The notes under the pieces were generated by a model. The model made no database searches. It was given only the letters and a program-made list of their open reading frames with translations, and was not told where the DNA came from. A stretch of 64,000 bases of DNA, from contig JAJECS010000003.1 of assembly GCA_022821905.1 (NCBI GenBank), positions 102,446 through 166,445 on the forward strand, given 5' to 3'. The translations under genes and the position numbers were made by a program. Source of the stretch: Chloroflexota bacterium. Its GTDB lineage: Bacteria; Chloroflexota; UBA11872. Below are positions 29,246 to 39,049 of the stretch, piece after piece; positions within the stretch are counted from its first letter, which is position 1, and each line of letters starts with the position of its first letter.

Positions 29246-32200
29246 CTAGTCAGACTCGGCGGGCGTCCGCTCCACGACCACGTTATCGGGCTCGTACTCC
29301 CGGGCCACTTGCGCCACCAGCTCGGGGCTGGCGCTCACGGCCTTGGGCCAGCGCAGGCGCGTCACGTCGCCGTCGGGCGCCTCGACGTGGAGGTCGAGCG
29401 GAACCTTGCCGGGATGGGCGGCGGCTGCCTCGTCCAGCCGGCGCAGCAGGTCGATGTCATGCCCCAGGTCCGGGCTGCGGCGCAGCACCACCACGACGCG
29501 CCGCGGCGCCCCGCCGTTCGTCGCACCGTCGTTCGTGGCGCCGTTCGCTTCGCCCGATTCCGCGCGCGCATCGTCGGCATTCGCGGAGCCGTCCGGCGCG
29601 TCGTCACCGCTGGGCGGCGTGTATTCACTGCCCGCGGCCTGCACCTCCAGGCTGCCGACGACCGGTGTCGACTCGGCCGGAGCGTCGGCATCCTCCGCCG
29701 GGGCGGCCGCCTCGGCGTAAATCGCGTCGCCGTTGACCGCGGGTGCGACGTCGATCACCGGATCGTCGCCGATGTCCGAAGCGCCTGGCATGGCCGCGGA
29801 CTCGACGTCGGCCTCGGGGTATTGACTCATTCGGTCGTCGGGTATTGATTCGCTGACGGGCGGCGCCGCATCCTCTGGCGTGGGTTGCGGCGGATACAGG
29901 TTCTCCGCGACAAGTTGCAGCGATCCTCGCCGGTCTTCGAGCCTGCCCTTGGCTACGATCACGCGGTCGATCTCCAGGCGGTCGCCGATCTGCGCCCACA
30001 TCCGCGGGAACACGACGACCTCGATCGTCCCCGGCGCATCCTCCAGGGTGACGATGGCCATGGTGTCGCCCTTTTGCGTGATGAGCTGCCGCACGTCGGC
30101 CACCAGCCCTCCAACGGTGAGGTTCTGGCCGATGTGCGATGCGTCGAGGTCGAAAATCTGCGTGTCGACACTCGCGCGCAGCGCCTCGCGCACGCCCGGA
30201 TTCGACAGCGGACTAGGCGAGACGTGCAACCCAAGAAGGTCCTTCTCCCAGCGCCGCCGATCGGCGTTGTCGACCGGTTCGACGTCCGGCAATGCCTCGT
30301 CGCTGCTCTCGCTGGCGGGCAGCCCGGCCATTTCAAACATGGTGGTCTGTCCCGACGCGCGGTCATTGAGGGCCTGTTGACCGCGCTTGAACGCGGTCTC
30401 CAAACCAGCAAGCAGCGCGTTCCGCTCGCCCAGAGCGTCAAGGGCGCCCACCTTGATCAGCGGTTCGATGGTGCGGCGCGTCACAACCCGCCCGTCGACC
30501 CTGGCGCACAGGTCGGCCAGCGACTCGAACGGCCCGCCGTCCTCGCGGGCGTCGAGGATCGCGACGACCGCCTGCTCCCCGACGCTCTTCACGGTCCCGA
30601 GGCCAAAAACGATCTGTCGCCCGCGATTCACGAAGGAGGCGCCGCTCCGGTTGACGTCGGGCGCCAGCACGTCCAGCTCAAGCGCTTCGGCCTCGGACTT
30701 GGCCCGCGCCACCTTGGCCAAGTCGCCGCTGTCGGTGTCCAGCAATGCGGTGAGGAACTGCACCGGATAGACCGCCTTCAGCCAGGCCGTCCAGTAGGCG
30801 ATGACGGCGTAGGACACCGCGTGCGCCTTGTTGAACCCGTAGCCGGCGAACGGCTCGATCAACCCGAACACGTCCTCGGCGACGGCCGGCGTCAGCCCGT
30901 TGGCGGTCGCCCGCTCGATGAACTCGGTGCGCTCCTTCTCGAGCGCCGCGCGAATCTTCTTGCCGACGGCCTTTCGGAAGCGATCGGCTTCGTCCCAGTC
31001 ATAGCCCGCCAGCTCGCGCACGACCCGCAGCACCTGGTCGGCATAGACGAGCACCCCGTGAGTCTCGCGCAGGATCGGCTCGAGCTTGGGATGGGGATAA
31101 ACCGGCTGCTCACGCCCGTGCATCGTGTCGATGTAGCGGTCGATGTGCTGCATCGGGCCGGGGCGGTAGAGCGCAATGATCGCCGCCAGGTCGTCGATCG
31201 TCGTGGGTTGCAGGCGGCGCAGGGTGGAGGTCATGCCGCTGCTTTCGAGCTGGAATATGCCGACCGTGCGCCCGGACTGCAGCATGGCGAAGGCGCGGTC
31301 GTCGTCCAGTGGGATTTCCTGCGGCGCGATCTCCTCGCCGGTGTCCTCGCGGACCAGCTCCAGCGCGTGCGTGATCGTCCGAAAGTTGGACAGCCCCAGA
31401 ATGTCGAGCTTCAGGATGCCGATGCGATCGATGGTCTGCCCCGTGAATTGGGCCACGGGCTGACCGTCGGCCGAGCGCATCAACGGCACGTGCTCGATCA
31501 GCGGCTCGCGCGTCACCACGAGTCCCGCGGCGTGCGTCGAGGCGTGTCGGGACACCCCCTCGACCTCGCGCGCCCGGTCGAGCAACCGCCGAATCTCGTC
31601 GTTGCCGTGGTAAAGCTGCTGCAGCTCCGTCACGGTTTCCAGCGACCGCTCGATGGTGAAGGGATTCACCGGATTCACCGGGATCAGCTTGGCCACGCGG
31701 TCCACGTCGGGCAGCGGCAGATCCATCACACGGCCCACGTCGCGCACAGCCGCCCGCGCCGCCAGGGTGCCGAACGTCGCGATCTGCGCCACGTGGTCCG
31801 ACCCATAGGTGTCGGAGATGTAGTTGATGACCTCGTCCCGCCGGTCGCTCGGAAAGTCGAGGTCCACGTCGGGCATCGACCCCTTGCGCCCGACCGTGAG
31901 GAAGCGCTCGAACATGATGTCGTGCTTGATCGGGTCGATGTCCGACATGCCCATCGCAAAGGCGACCAGGCTGCCGTTGACGGAGCCGCGCGGGGCCGTG
32001 AGCATGCCGCCGTCGCGGGCGAAGCGCACGATGTCGCCGACCAGCACGAGGTACGACGCAAACTCGGTCTGCTCGATCACGTCTAGCTCGTAGGCCAGCC
32101 GCTCGGCATAGACCGGCGGCAGATCGGCGGCCAGCCGCGTCCGAAGGCCGCGCTGCGCCTGGTCGCGCAGATAGTCGATCGCGCTGCCGCCGCCGGGCAG

Positions 32201-33055
32201 CGCGATCTCGGGCATCGCAATGCGACCGAAGGGCAGATCGATATCACAGCGGTCCGCGATCGTGACCGTGTTGGCCAGTGCGTCGGGAACATCGGTGAAC
32301 AGTCCGGCCATTTCCTCCGGCGGGCGCAGGTGGTAGTCGCCCTCCATCCGCATACGCGAGTCGTCCGACAGCGTGCGTCCGGTCTGAATGCAGAGCAGCG
32401 TGTCGTGGGCGTCGCGGTCCTCGCGCCGCACGTAGTGCACGTCATTCGTCGCCACCAGCGGCAGCCCCAGCCCATCCGCCAGCTCCATCAGCCGCTGGTA
32501 GGACGGCTCCAGCTCCGGCTGCGAGCGCTGGACTTCGATGTAGTAGTTGCCTTCGCCGTACACCTCGGCATGCCAGCGCGCCACGGACTCGGCGTGCGCC
32601 ATGTCGCCCGCCTCGATGGCGCGCATCAACTCACCCGAAGGGCATCCGCTCAAGCAGATCAGTCCCTCGCTGTGCTCGGCCAGCAGCTCGCGATCTACCC
32701 GCGGGCGGTAGTAGAACCCCTCCAGATGAGCGCGCGAGGTGAGCTTGACCAGGCTGCGATAGCCCTCCTGGTTGCGCGCCAGCAGCGTGAGGTGAAAGGC
32801 TCGCCGGTCGAGGGTCGCGTCGCGGTCGGTGCGCGACCTCGGCGCCACGTAGACCTCGCAGCCGATGATCGGGCGCACGCCCGCATCCTTGGCCGCCAGG
32901 TAAAAGTCCGCCGCGCCGTACATGACCCCGTGGTCGGTGAGCGCGACGGCGTCCATCTCGAGCTCGCGGGTGCGGTCGAGGAGGTCGGGGATGCGGCAGA
33001 AGCCGTCGAGCAGGCTGAACTCACTGTGAACATGCAAATGGGCGAATTCAGCCAC
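29246..33055 (-). CDS. dnaE: DNA polymerase III subunit alpha
   Basis: 1269-residue replicative polymerase of the DnaE1 type. The N-terminal PHP domain keeps its metal ligands (HLHVHSEFSLLDG, ALTDHGVMYG, GCEVYV, LSGC, TNDVHYVRRED), so intrinsic 3'-5' exonuclease activity is plausible. The polymerase active site has PDVDLDFPSDRRDEV near residue 398. The helix-hairpin-helix region (GYGFNKAHAVSYAVIAYWTA) and the OB fold (LTVGGLVADVRQLITQKGDT) follow. A long acidic Ala/Asp/Glu-rich linker (about 1056-1181) leads to a C-terminal domain of about 88 residues (RRVVVVLRRSPDLGHDIDLL). GTG start with strong GGGGAGG upstream. Confidence 0.97.
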   Translation of the reverse strand: MAEFAHLHVHSEFSLLDGFCRIPDLLDRTRELEMDAVALTDHGVMYGAADFYLAAKDAGVRPIIGCEVYVAPRSRTDRDATLDRRAFHLTLLARNQEGYRSLVKLTSRAHLEGFYYRPRVDRELLAEHSEGLICLSGCPSGELMRAIEAGDMAHAESVARWHAEVYGEGNYYIEVQRSQPELEPSYQRLMELADGLGLPLVATNDVHYVRREDRDAHDTLLCIQTGRTLSDDSRMRMEGDYHLRPPEEMAGLFTDVPDALANTVTIADRCDIDLPFGRIAMPEIALPGGGSAIDYLRDQAQRGLRTRLAADLPPVYAERLAYELDVIEQTEFASYLVLVGDIVRFARDGGMLTAPRGSVNGSLVAFAMGMSDIDPIKHDIMFERFLTVGRKGSMPDVDLDFPSDRRDEVINYISDTYGSDHVAQIATFGTLAARAAVRDVGRVMDLPLPDVDRVAKLIPVNPVNPFTIERSLETVTELQQLYHGNDEIRRLLDRAREVEGVSRHASTHAAGLVVTREPLIEHVPLMRSADGQPVAQFTGQTIDRIGILKLDILGLSNFRTITHALELVREDTGEEIAPQEIPLDDDRAFAMLQSGRTVGIFQLESSGMTSTLRRLQPTTIDDLAAIIALYRPGPMQHIDRYIDTMHGREQPVYPHPKLEPILRETHGVLVYADQVLRVVRELAGYDWDEADRFRKAVGKKIRAALEKERTEFIERATANGLTPAVAEDVFGLIEPFAGYGFNKAHAVSYAVIAYWTAWLKAVYPVQFLTALLDTDSGDLAKVARAKSEAEALELDVLAPDVNRSGASFVNRGRQIVFGLGTVKSVGEQAVVAILDAREDGGPFESLADLCARVDGRVVTRRTIEPLIKVGALDALGERNALLAGLETAFKRGQQALNDRASGQTTMFEMAGLPASESSDEALPDVEPVDNADRRRWEKDLLGLHVSPSPLSNPGVREALRASVDTQIFDLDASHIGQNLTVGGLVADVRQLITQKGDTMAIVTLEDAPGTIEVVVFPRMWAQIGDRLEIDRVIVAKGRLEDRRGSLQLVAENLYPPQPTPEDAAPPVSESIPDDRMSQYPEADVESAAMPGASDIGDDPVIDVAPAVNGDAIYAEAAAPAEDADAPAESTPVVGSLEVQAAGSEYTPPSGDDAPDGSANADDARAESGEANGATNDGATNGGAPRRVVVVLRRSPDLGHDIDLLRRLDEAAAAHPGKVPLDLHVEAPDGDVTRLRWPKAVSASPELVAQVAREYEPDNVVVERTPAESD

Positions 33056-33130
33056 GCCGCGCCTCCCCGGTCAGCCGGCGGCATTGTAGGCACCGAACAT
33101 ATTGCGGACAAACGGGGAACGCCCCTGACT

Positions 33131-33333
33131 GTCATTCCGAGCCGCAGGCGAGGAATCTCAGATGTTCGTTCTCGGACGCGTGGAGCGTTGGCCCACCACG
33201 CCGGAACTGGACTCCGGCTTTCGCCGGAGTGACGGAGGCGCCGGCGCATGCGCCGGCCGGTGGCCCAGGCTGCGGGCAGCCTGGGAGCCTAATTCTCGGC
33301 CGGTCCCACGCTGCACGCAGCGCGGGCCACCGG
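33131..33333. repeat. Family A, B and E repeats in one gap
   Basis: The gap 33056-33397 has no gene. It holds a family A copy (33131-33160, GTCATTCCGAGCCGCAGG), a family B copy (33206-33235, GGACTCCGGCTTTCGCCG) and a family E palindrome (33302-33333). A possible -10 TAGAAT lies at 33362-33367 before the MFS gene. Confidence 0.8.
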
Positions 33334-33397
33334 ATGGGGCCACCGGTCGCGCCTGCGCCCGTAGAATGGCGGCGCCGTTTTCTCCAGGGGTCGCTGC

Positions 33398-34576
33398 GTG
33401 CTTCGCGTGCCTCGCATGGCCCCGTTCGGTTGGCTCGCGGCCGCCAACTTCGCCTTCGGCCTGGCCATGGGCATCTACCAGACGATCTTCTTCAACTTCA
33501 TCGGCCAGGACCTCGGCATCAGTCCCAACGAACTCGGCCTGCTGGAAACGGTCCGTGAGGTTCCGGGACTGCTCACAGCCGGCATCGCGGCGCTAGTGAT
33601 GACCGTGGCGGAGCCGCTGGTGGGCGCCGCGGCGCTGCTGCTGCTTGGTGTGGGATTCGTCAACTACTTCCACATCGACGGCATCCCGAGCCTGATCCTC
33701 TTCTCGCTCGTGGCCAGCGTGGGCTTTCACATGTGGATGCCGATATCCAGCACCCTGGCGCTGCGGCTGAGCCGCGTGACCGAGCAGGGCAGCCGGCTGG
33801 GCCGGCTGCGCGCGGTGGCGGCGGTGGCCAACCTCGCCGGCATCGGGCTTGTGGCGCTGGTGGCGGGAGCGAGCGGACTGCGGCCGCTCTTCGTCGTGGC
33901 CGGTGTGCTGGCCATCGCCGGAGCACTGCTTGTCCTGCGCGTGCGCGGGGTGCCGCGCACCAAGCGTCCGCCGCGCATCCTGGTTCGGCGAGCCTATTGG
34001 CTCTACTACGCGCTGACCTTTCTCGACGGCGCCCGCCGCCACATATTCATGACCTTCGCCCTTTTCCTGCTGGTGCGGGACTACGAATCGCCGGTGCAGA
34101 CGATCGCGATCCTGAGCTTCATCAACGGTGTCGTCAGCATCGCGGCCGTGTACCAATTCGGCCGCCTGATCGATCGGTTCGGCGAGCGCCGGATCCTCAT
34201 GGTCGCCTACGGCGCGCTGGCCCTGGTCTTCGTCGGCTACGCAACCATTCCCATTCTCGGCGTGCTCTTCGTGCTCTACGTGCTGGACAACCTCTTCTTC
34301 AGCGCCGACACCGGCGTGACGACCTATCTCGGCAAGATTGCGGTCGACCCCGCCGACATCCGGCCGAGCCTGGTCACGGGCATGACGGTCAACCACATCG
34401 CGGCGGTCATCATTCCCATCACCGGCGGCATTCTGTGGGAGGCCTACGGGCACTGGGTCCCGTTCGTTGGCGGCGCAATCCTGGCGGTCGCGTCGCTGGC
34501 GCTGAGTTCCCGCATTCGCCTGCACGAGGTAGAAGCCGCACCGTCGCCGGTGGCCGAGGCGAAAGCCGCGCCCTGA
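33398..34576 (+). CDS. Major facilitator superfamily transporter
   Basis: 392 residues with about twelve hydrophobic helices in two halves. The inter-helix 2-3 loop carries a degenerate MFS motif; the second half has the clearer version YQFGRLIDRFGERRILMVAY (G-x-x-x-D-R-x-G-x-R). A cytoplasmic basic loop (VRGVPRTKRPPRILVRRAYW) joins the halves. The frame starts with GTG 33398, supported by AGGGG about 7 nt upstream. Substrate unknown; no neighbouring gene hints at it. Confidence 0.88.
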   Translation: MLRVPRMAPFGWLAAANFAFGLAMGIYQTIFFNFIGQDLGISPNELGLLETVREVPGLLTAGIAALVMTVAEPLVGAAALLLLGVGFVNYFHIDGIPSLILFSLVASVGFHMWMPISSTLALRLSRVTEQGSRLGRLRAVAAVANLAGIGLVALVAGASGLRPLFVVAGVLAIAGALLVLRVRGVPRTKRPPRILVRRAYWLYYALTFLDGARRHIFMTFALFLLVRDYESPVQTIAILSFINGVVSIAAVYQFGRLIDRFGERRILMVAYGALALVFVGYATIPILGVLFVLYVLDNLFFSADTGVTTYLGKIAVDPADIRPSLVTGMTVNHIAAVIIPITGGILWEAYGHWVPFVGGAILAVASLALSSRIRLHEVEAAPSPVAEAKAAP

Positions 34577-34588
34577 GCGGAGACCCGG

Positions 34589-35710
34589 CTACGGCCGCGA
34601 GTTCCGGTCCGTCCATTCGATGATTTCGGTGGTGAGCATGTATTCGATGGGCTGCTCCTCGGTGCGCTCGGCCAGCCAGGCGTCGAGCTTCCTCGCTCGC
34701 AGCGTCCGGGCATGCTCGGCGCTCAGCGGGCGCTCGTCCACGCGGTCCGTCACGCGGAGCAGATACCAGCCCAGGTTGCCTTCGAAGGGTCCGGCAAGCT
34801 CGCCGATCGGGGAGGTGAACGCCACGGCGTCCCAGACTTCCGGGCGGATGCCGCTGGGCGTCCAATCGACCACCCCGCCGGCGGTGCGGGAGACGTTGTC
34901 AACCGAGACCTCGCGCGCCACGTCCTCCATCGCCTCGCCATCCTCGATGCGCTGGATCACTTCGGCGGCGTCTTCCTCGCGGGCGAGCACGATCTCCACG
35001 GCCTTGACGTGGGCGGGCATGGGGTCGGTCTCGGCAAATAGCTCATCGGCGAGCCGCTGCCGCCGGAAGCCGTCCGCCGCGAATCGCTCGATGGTCGCGG
35101 CGTCGAGGCCGGTCGCCTCGCGGATGGCCTCGATGGCCGCCGCTTGGGCGTCCTCGCGTTCGGGCGCCACGCCGGCCAGCGCCGCCAACTGCACGCGCAG
35201 GTCGTCCGGAGCGACCTCACGGCCCTCCGCCGTCCAGGCGTCGCGGATCAGGACCGCGTGCGCCAGATGGGACACGCCGTTGAAGACCACGCCCCCGAGC
35301 TGCGCGCGCAGGTCGCCCGCCCGCGCCTCGTAGTCCTCGACCGTCTCATCCGCGTCCAGGGCGGCAAGCTCTTGCTGCAACTCGTAGCGGCGGAAGGACA
35401 AGAAGTCGCGGTATTCGGTGGCCGTGATTGGTTCGGACCCAACCGTGGCCACGGCCGAGTTCGGCAGGGCGCCGTATTCCGAGTAGAAGGCGCTCCCGAC
35501 CAGGCCGAGCACGATGGCGGCGGCCAGGCCGGCCACGAGGGTCAACCATTTCGCCGCGGCGGCGGTGCGTTGGGGACGGCTGAGCATGCGCCAGTCGCGC
35601 AGGGCAACCATGAGGTCGCGCCAGCCGATAGTCGCAGTGCGGGGGCTGCGCTGCGCCCGCCGGCGGTCGCGCTCGGCCCGGCGCCGCTGGGCATGGGTGC
35701 GCGGTGCCAT
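34589..35710 (-). CDS. Membrane-anchored PpiC/SurA-like peptidyl-prolyl isomerase
   Basis: 373 residues. A very basic cytoplasmic N-terminus (RTHAQRRRAERDRRRAQR) precedes one membrane helix (about 54-76, LTLVAGLAAAIVLGLVG). Then come a SurA_N-like helical region (about 80-245) and a parvulin domain (about 250-345: KAVEIVLAREEDAAEVIQRI, later SPIGELAGPFEGNLGWYLLR). It probably works outside the membrane as a PrsA/SurA-type foldase. It follows rpsR by 20 nt and is the last gene of the ribosomal operon. Confidence 0.85.
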   Translation of the reverse strand: MAPRTHAQRRRAERDRRRAQRSPRTATIGWRDLMVALRDWRMLSRPQRTAAAAKWLTLVAGLAAAIVLGLVGSAFYSEYGALPNSAVATVGSEPITATEYRDFLSFRRYELQQELAALDADETVEDYEARAGDLRAQLGGVVFNGVSHLAHAVLIRDAWTAEGREVAPDDLRVQLAALAGVAPEREDAQAAAIEAIREATGLDAATIERFAADGFRRQRLADELFAETDPMPAHVKAVEIVLAREEDAAEVIQRIEDGEAMEDVAREVSVDNVSRTAGGVVDWTPSGIRPEVWDAVAFTSPIGELAGPFEGNLGWYLLRVTDRVDERPLSAEHARTLRARKLDAWLAERTEEQPIEYMLTTEIIEWTDRNSRP

Positions 35711-35730
35711 GCGGCGCCTGCGACTAGGCG

Positions 35731-36108
35731 CTACGCGTGCAGTCGGCGACGCACGACGTACGGCAGCAGGGCGAGGTAGCGCGCGCGCTTGATGGCGCGG
35801 GCCAACTCACGCTGGTGACGCGCGCACGTCGACGTCTTGCGGCGCGTCTCGATTCGACCGGAATCGGCGATGAACCGACGCAGAAGCTGGGCGTTCTTGA
35901 AGTCGATGGGCTCCCGCGTCTCGCAGAAGTAGCACGCGCGTCGGCGAAAGCCTCGGCCGCCCCTCCGCGACCGCCCGCCGCGTCCGCCGCCGCCACCACC
36001 GCCGCCGCCCGAGCGCGTGTCAGGGGTCGTGGGTCGGGCGTCCTCGCGGACCTGCCGAGCCGATGCCGGAGCGCCCTCGCGCGGAGCGCCGGTGCCTTGG
36101 TCAGTCAT
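35731..36108 (-). CDS. rpsR: 30S ribosomal protein S18
   Basis: 125 residues. The S18 core occupies the C-terminal 70: RRACYFCETREPIDFKNAQL, then FIADSGRIETRRKTSTCARH and QRELARAIKRARYLALLPYV. The Cys residues (CYFC...C) suggest a zinc-binding C+ form. An unusual N-terminal extension of about 50 residues ends in a glycine tract (nine Gly) and RGGRSRRGGRGFRR. It lies 18 nt after ssb in the conserved rpsF-ssb-rpsR order. Confidence 0.96.
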   Translation of the reverse strand: MTDQGTGAPREGAPASARQVREDARPTTPDTRSGGGGGGGGGRGGRSRRGGRGFRRRACYFCETREPIDFKNAQLLRRFIADSGRIETRRKTSTCARHQRELARAIKRARYLALLPYVVRRRLHA

Positions 36109-36126
36109 GAAGCCTCACAATGGCGA

Positions 36127-36618
36127 TCAGAAGGGCAGATCGTCTGCGGTGATCGAGTCGTCCGTGTCCTGGCGACCGCCTTGGGGCTGCTGGCCGCGGA
36201 AGTCGCGCCGCTCCCCACCGCCCTCGTCATCGCGCGGCGGCCCATCGGCATCGTCGCGCCCGCCGAGCATGATCAGGTCGCGGACGACAAGCTCGGTGCT
36301 CGTGCGGTCATTGCCCTCGCGGTCCTGCCATTCGCGCGTCTGAAGGCGACCTTCCAGGTACACCCTGGCGCCGCGCCGGAGATACTGATTCGCAACCTCG
36401 GCCAACTGGCTCCAGACGACAACGCGGAACCACTCGGTGCGCTCGCGCTGCTCACCGCCGCGGCTGCGCCACGTTTCGTTGACGGCCACCGAGAAGTTGG
36501 CGACTGGGGTGCCATCTTGCGTGAAGCGGAGCTCGGGATCGCGGCCAAGATTGCCAATGATCTGCACCTTGTTGAGCCCACGGGCGCGCCCGCGTCGACG
36601 GCCGCCATCGTCGTTCAT
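36127..36618 (-). CDS. ssb: Single-stranded DNA-binding protein
   Basis: 163 residues. A basic start (GRRRGRARG) precedes the OB fold (LNKVQIIGNLGRDPELRFTQ, TEWFRVVVWSQLAEVANQYL, GRLQTREWQDREGNDR). A Gly/Asp/Gln-rich disordered tail ends in the acidic tip DDLPF, the docking peptide for repair and replication partners. Its ATG overlaps the rpsF stop (ATGA). It coats single-stranded DNA during replication, recombination and repair. Confidence 0.96.
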   Translation of the reverse strand: MNDDGGRRRGRARGLNKVQIIGNLGRDPELRFTQDGTPVANFSVAVNETWRSRGGEQRERTEWFRVVVWSQLAEVANQYLRRGARVYLEGRLQTREWQDREGNDRTSTELVVRDLIMLGGRDDADGPPRDDEGGGERRDFRGQQPQGGRQDTDDSITADDLPF

Positions 36619-36947
36619 CGCCGGCCTTCGCTCTCAACCGCCAGCACCGGCGACATGTCGAACTCTTGACGGGCAATCAGGAAACGCATCACGTCTTCGT
36701 TGATGCGCAGCGACTGCTCGAGATTCTGGATGCGAGACGGATCGGCGGAGAACTCCAGCAGCACATAGTGCCCTTCGCGCTCGTCCTGAATGGAGTAGGC
36801 GAGCTTGCGCTTGCCCCAACTGTTCACGCTGTTGACCTCGCCGCCCGCGCCGCTGATGTGATCGGCAACGGCGTCAATGTGACCCGAGGTCAGAGTAGGG
36901 ATGCGCTCGGCGCCATAGATCACGACGAGCGCGTAGTCGCGTGTCAA
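36615..36947 (-). CDS. rpsF: 30S ribosomal protein S6
   Basis: 110 residues with the S6 ferredoxin-like fold: YALVVIYGAERIPTL, VNSWGKRKLAYSIQDEREGH and YVLLEFSADPSRIQNLEQSL, then DVMRFLIARQEF. TTG start at 36947 is supported by GGAAGG just upstream; no ATG or GTG gives the proper N-terminus. It is the first gene of rpsF-ssb-rpsR-ppiC. A TAGTAT -10-like box lies at 37023-37018 on the minus strand. Confidence 0.96.
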   Translation of the reverse strand: MTRDYALVVIYGAERIPTLTSGHIDAVADHISGAGGEVNSVNSWGKRKLAYSIQDEREGHYVLLEFSADPSRIQNLEQSLRINEDVMRFLIARQEFDMSPVLAVESEGRR

Positions 36948-37048
36948 ACGGCCCTTCCCACTGGGTTTGCACGGCTCGCAACCGGCCGCGCCGAAAGGGT
37001 TCTTGCAGTCGTTGCCATACTAGCACGGGGTATCTCCGAGGCTGACGC

Positions 37049-38017
37049 ATGGCGTCCTGGTCCCGAGTGGTCTGGCTGGCCGCGCTGGCGGGCGGCGCGT
37101 GGGCCGCCACGCGCGGGCGGCCCCAGCCGTTTGACGTGGAAGCCCACCTGGACGGCGGGACGCTGCGGCCGATATCGGACGGACGGCTCTACCACCGCGC
37201 GGTCGGCGCCGGACCCGACCTTGTCATGTTGCCGGGATTCGGCGGCAACGTCAGCACCTGGGAATTCATCACCCCGCCGCTGGCGGAGACCCATCGCGTG
37301 CACTGGGTCGATCTGCTGGGGCACGGGCTCTCGGACAAGCCGGCCTCGGCGGACTACGGGGCTCCGGTGCAGGCCGAGCGGCTGGCCGAGCTGCTCCGCG
37401 CCGAGGGGCTCGAGCGCGTGGTCATCGTGGGCAGCTCGGCCGCCGGGCAGCCCGCCGTCGTGCTGGCCGCGCGGCATCCCGATCGGGTGGCGGGGCTGGT
37501 GCTGGTCGATCCGTTCCTGGTCGCCGGGCCCGGGGTTCGCCTGGGCATCTGGCTCAGCCGGCAGCTGCCGGGCACCTCCGGGATTATCCTGCGCACCCTG
37601 AGCGCGCAGCGATGGTATGTGCGCCTGAGCAACATGATCGGCCGACGGCATCCGCTGAGCGTGGACCGGGCAACGGTGGACCGTCAGTACCTGCCCTACG
37701 GCGCTCCCGGCTTCCTGGACGCGCTCCCCGCGCTCCTGGCCGGCGTCGATCCGGCGCCGGCCCAGGCATCGATCGGCGAGGTGCGGTGCCCGGTGCTCCT
37801 CATCTGGGGCGCCGCCGACCGGTTGGCCGGACGCGGTCAAGCCCTGGCCCTGGCAGCGAGTTTCAACGACGCCGAACCCGTGATCCTCGAAGACGCCGGC
37901 CACGTGCCCCAAGAGGAAGTGCCGGAACAGGTGGTCGCCTGCATGCGACCGTTCCTGGAGCGCGTGCAGCGTGAAAGCCTCACTCAGGATGGCCGGGGAG
38001 TCGCGCCGCCGGGATGA
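37049..38017 (+). CDS. Alpha/beta-fold hydrolase
   Basis: 322 residues. A hydrophobic N-terminal segment ([14 protein letters not shown]) may anchor it in the membrane. The fold starts at [17 protein letters not shown] (oxyanion region). The nucleophile elbow is VIVGSSAAG with S130, where the usual G-x-S-x-G ends in Ala. The acid is D in [12 protein letters not shown] and the base is H in [10 protein letters not shown]. Substrate unknown. It overlaps the next gene by about 47 nt if that gene uses its first GTG. Confidence 0.85.
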   Translation: MASWSRVVWLAALAGGAWAATRGRPQPFDVEAHLDGGTLRPISDGRLYHRAVGAGPDLVMLPGFGGNVSTWEFITPPLAETHRVHWVDLLGHGLSDKPASADYGAPVQAERLAELLRAEGLERVVIVGSSAAGQPAVVLAARHPDRVAGLVLVDPFLVAGPGVRLGIWLSRQLPGTSGIILRTLSAQRWYVRLSNMIGRRHPLSVDRATVDRQYLPYGAPGFLDALPALLAGVDPAPAQASIGEVRCPVLLIWGAADRLAGRGQALALAASFNDAEPVILEDAGHVPQEEVPEQVVACMRPFLERVQRESLTQDGRGVAPPG

Positions 38018-38714
38018 GGCGCGGGTCGCCGCGCTCACCGACCTCGAACGGCGGATCGTCGACTGCCAGCGCTGCCCGCGATTGGTGGCGTGGCGCGAGC
38101 AGACCGCGCGTGAGAAGCGCGCCGCCTATCGCTCCGAGACCTACTGGGGGCGTCCGGTGCCCGGCTTCGGCGACCCCACGGGCCGCGTACTCATCGTCGG
38201 CCTCGCGCCTGCGGCGCACGGCGGCAACCGCACCGGACGGGTGTTCACCGGCGACCGCTCCGGCAGCTTCCTCTTCGGCGCCCTGCACCGGGCGGGTCTG
38301 GCCAACCAGCCCACGAGCACCCACCGGGGCGACGGGCTGCGGCTGCGCAACGCCTTCGTCACCGCCACGGTCAGATGCGCGCCGCCCGCCAACAAGCCCA
38401 CCACCGAGGAGCGCGAGACCTGCCGCACCTATCTGGAGACCGAGCTCGACCTGCTCGCCAACGTCCGCGTGATGATCGCCCTCGGGGGCTATGCCTGGTC
38501 GCAGGTGCTGCGCATTTGCCGCGCTCGGGGTGAGGCGCCGTCGCCCACGCCGGCGCGATTCGGCCACGGCGCCGAGGTCACGTTGGGCGACCGGACGCTG
38601 CTCGGTTCGTATCACCCCAGCCAGCAGAACACGTTCACCGGCCGTCTAACGCCCGCCATGCTGGACGCCGTCATGGAGCGCGCCGTGGAGTTGGCCGACG
38701 GGGTCGCGCCCTAG
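37971..38714 (+). CDS. Uracil-DNA glycosylase, family 5-like (UDGb)
   Basis: 247 residues. Removes uracil, and often other deaminated bases, from DNA. Cysteines for a 4Fe-4S cluster are visible in [15 protein letters not shown] and ETCRTY. Motif A is [20 protein letters not shown], in which the usual catalytic Asp/Glu is replaced by Ala as known for family 5. Motif B is [20 protein letters not shown] at 37971 overlaps the hydrolase; ATG at 37989 (MAGESRRR) is a sensible alternative start. Deamination repair fits a GC-rich genome. Confidence 0.9.
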   Translation: MKASLRMAGESRRRDEARVAALTDLERRIVDCQRCPRLVAWREQTAREKRAAYRSETYWGRPVPGFGDPTGRVLIVGLAPAAHGGNRTGRVFTGDRSGSFLFGALHRAGLANQPTSTHRGDGLRLRNAFVTATVRCAPPANKPTTEERETCRTYLETELDLLANVRVMIALGGYAWSQVLRICRARGEAPSPTPARFGHGAEVTLGDRTLLGSYHPSQQNTFTGRLTPAMLDAVMERAVELADGVAP

Positions 38715-38727
38715 TCGGCGCGTCGCC

Positions 38728-39048
38728 TCAGTCGATCGTCTCGGGCTCGCCCGACGCCACCGGCTCGCGAAGGACCCCCAGCAGATTCCGCCATCGAGCC
38801 ACGGCGTAGGCCACGAACGCCACAAACATCAGCACGACGATCGCGCCGAACAAGGCGAAGGCGGCGGCCAGCACGTACCAGAGCACTGACCAGAACACCA
38901 CCAGCAGCACCAGGCCGATCACCAGCAGCAGCGTCGGCGCCAGCACGGCGAACCGCACCCAGCCCTTGACGGTGTGCGGACGCAAGCGGTCGAGCAGGCG
39001 GCGACGCCACCCTGGGGACTGCGCGGAATTCGGAAATGCGGTCGTCAC
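38728..39048 (-). CDS. Small two-helix membrane protein
   Basis: 106 residues with two long hydrophobic helices (about 32-54, RFAVLAPTLLLVIGLVLLVV; about 58-83, VLAAAFALFGAIVVLMFVAF), a basic N-terminus and an acidic tail. Its GTG start lies one base after the mnmG stop, so it is coupled to mnmG. Not recognised as a known family. Confidence 0.6.
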   Translation of the reverse strand: MTTAFPNSAQSPGWRRRLLDRLRPHTVKGWVRFAVLAPTLLLVIGLVLLVVFWSVLWYVLAAAFALFGAIVVLMFVAFVAYAVARWRNLLGVLREPVASGEPETID

Positions 39049-39049
39049 G

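Noticed and set aside
29885..32086. 733-codon plus-strand open frame opposite dnaE
   Set aside because: Shadow of the GC-rich dnaE gene; low-complexity Arg/His/Val-rich product with no domain, and dnaE itself is unambiguous.
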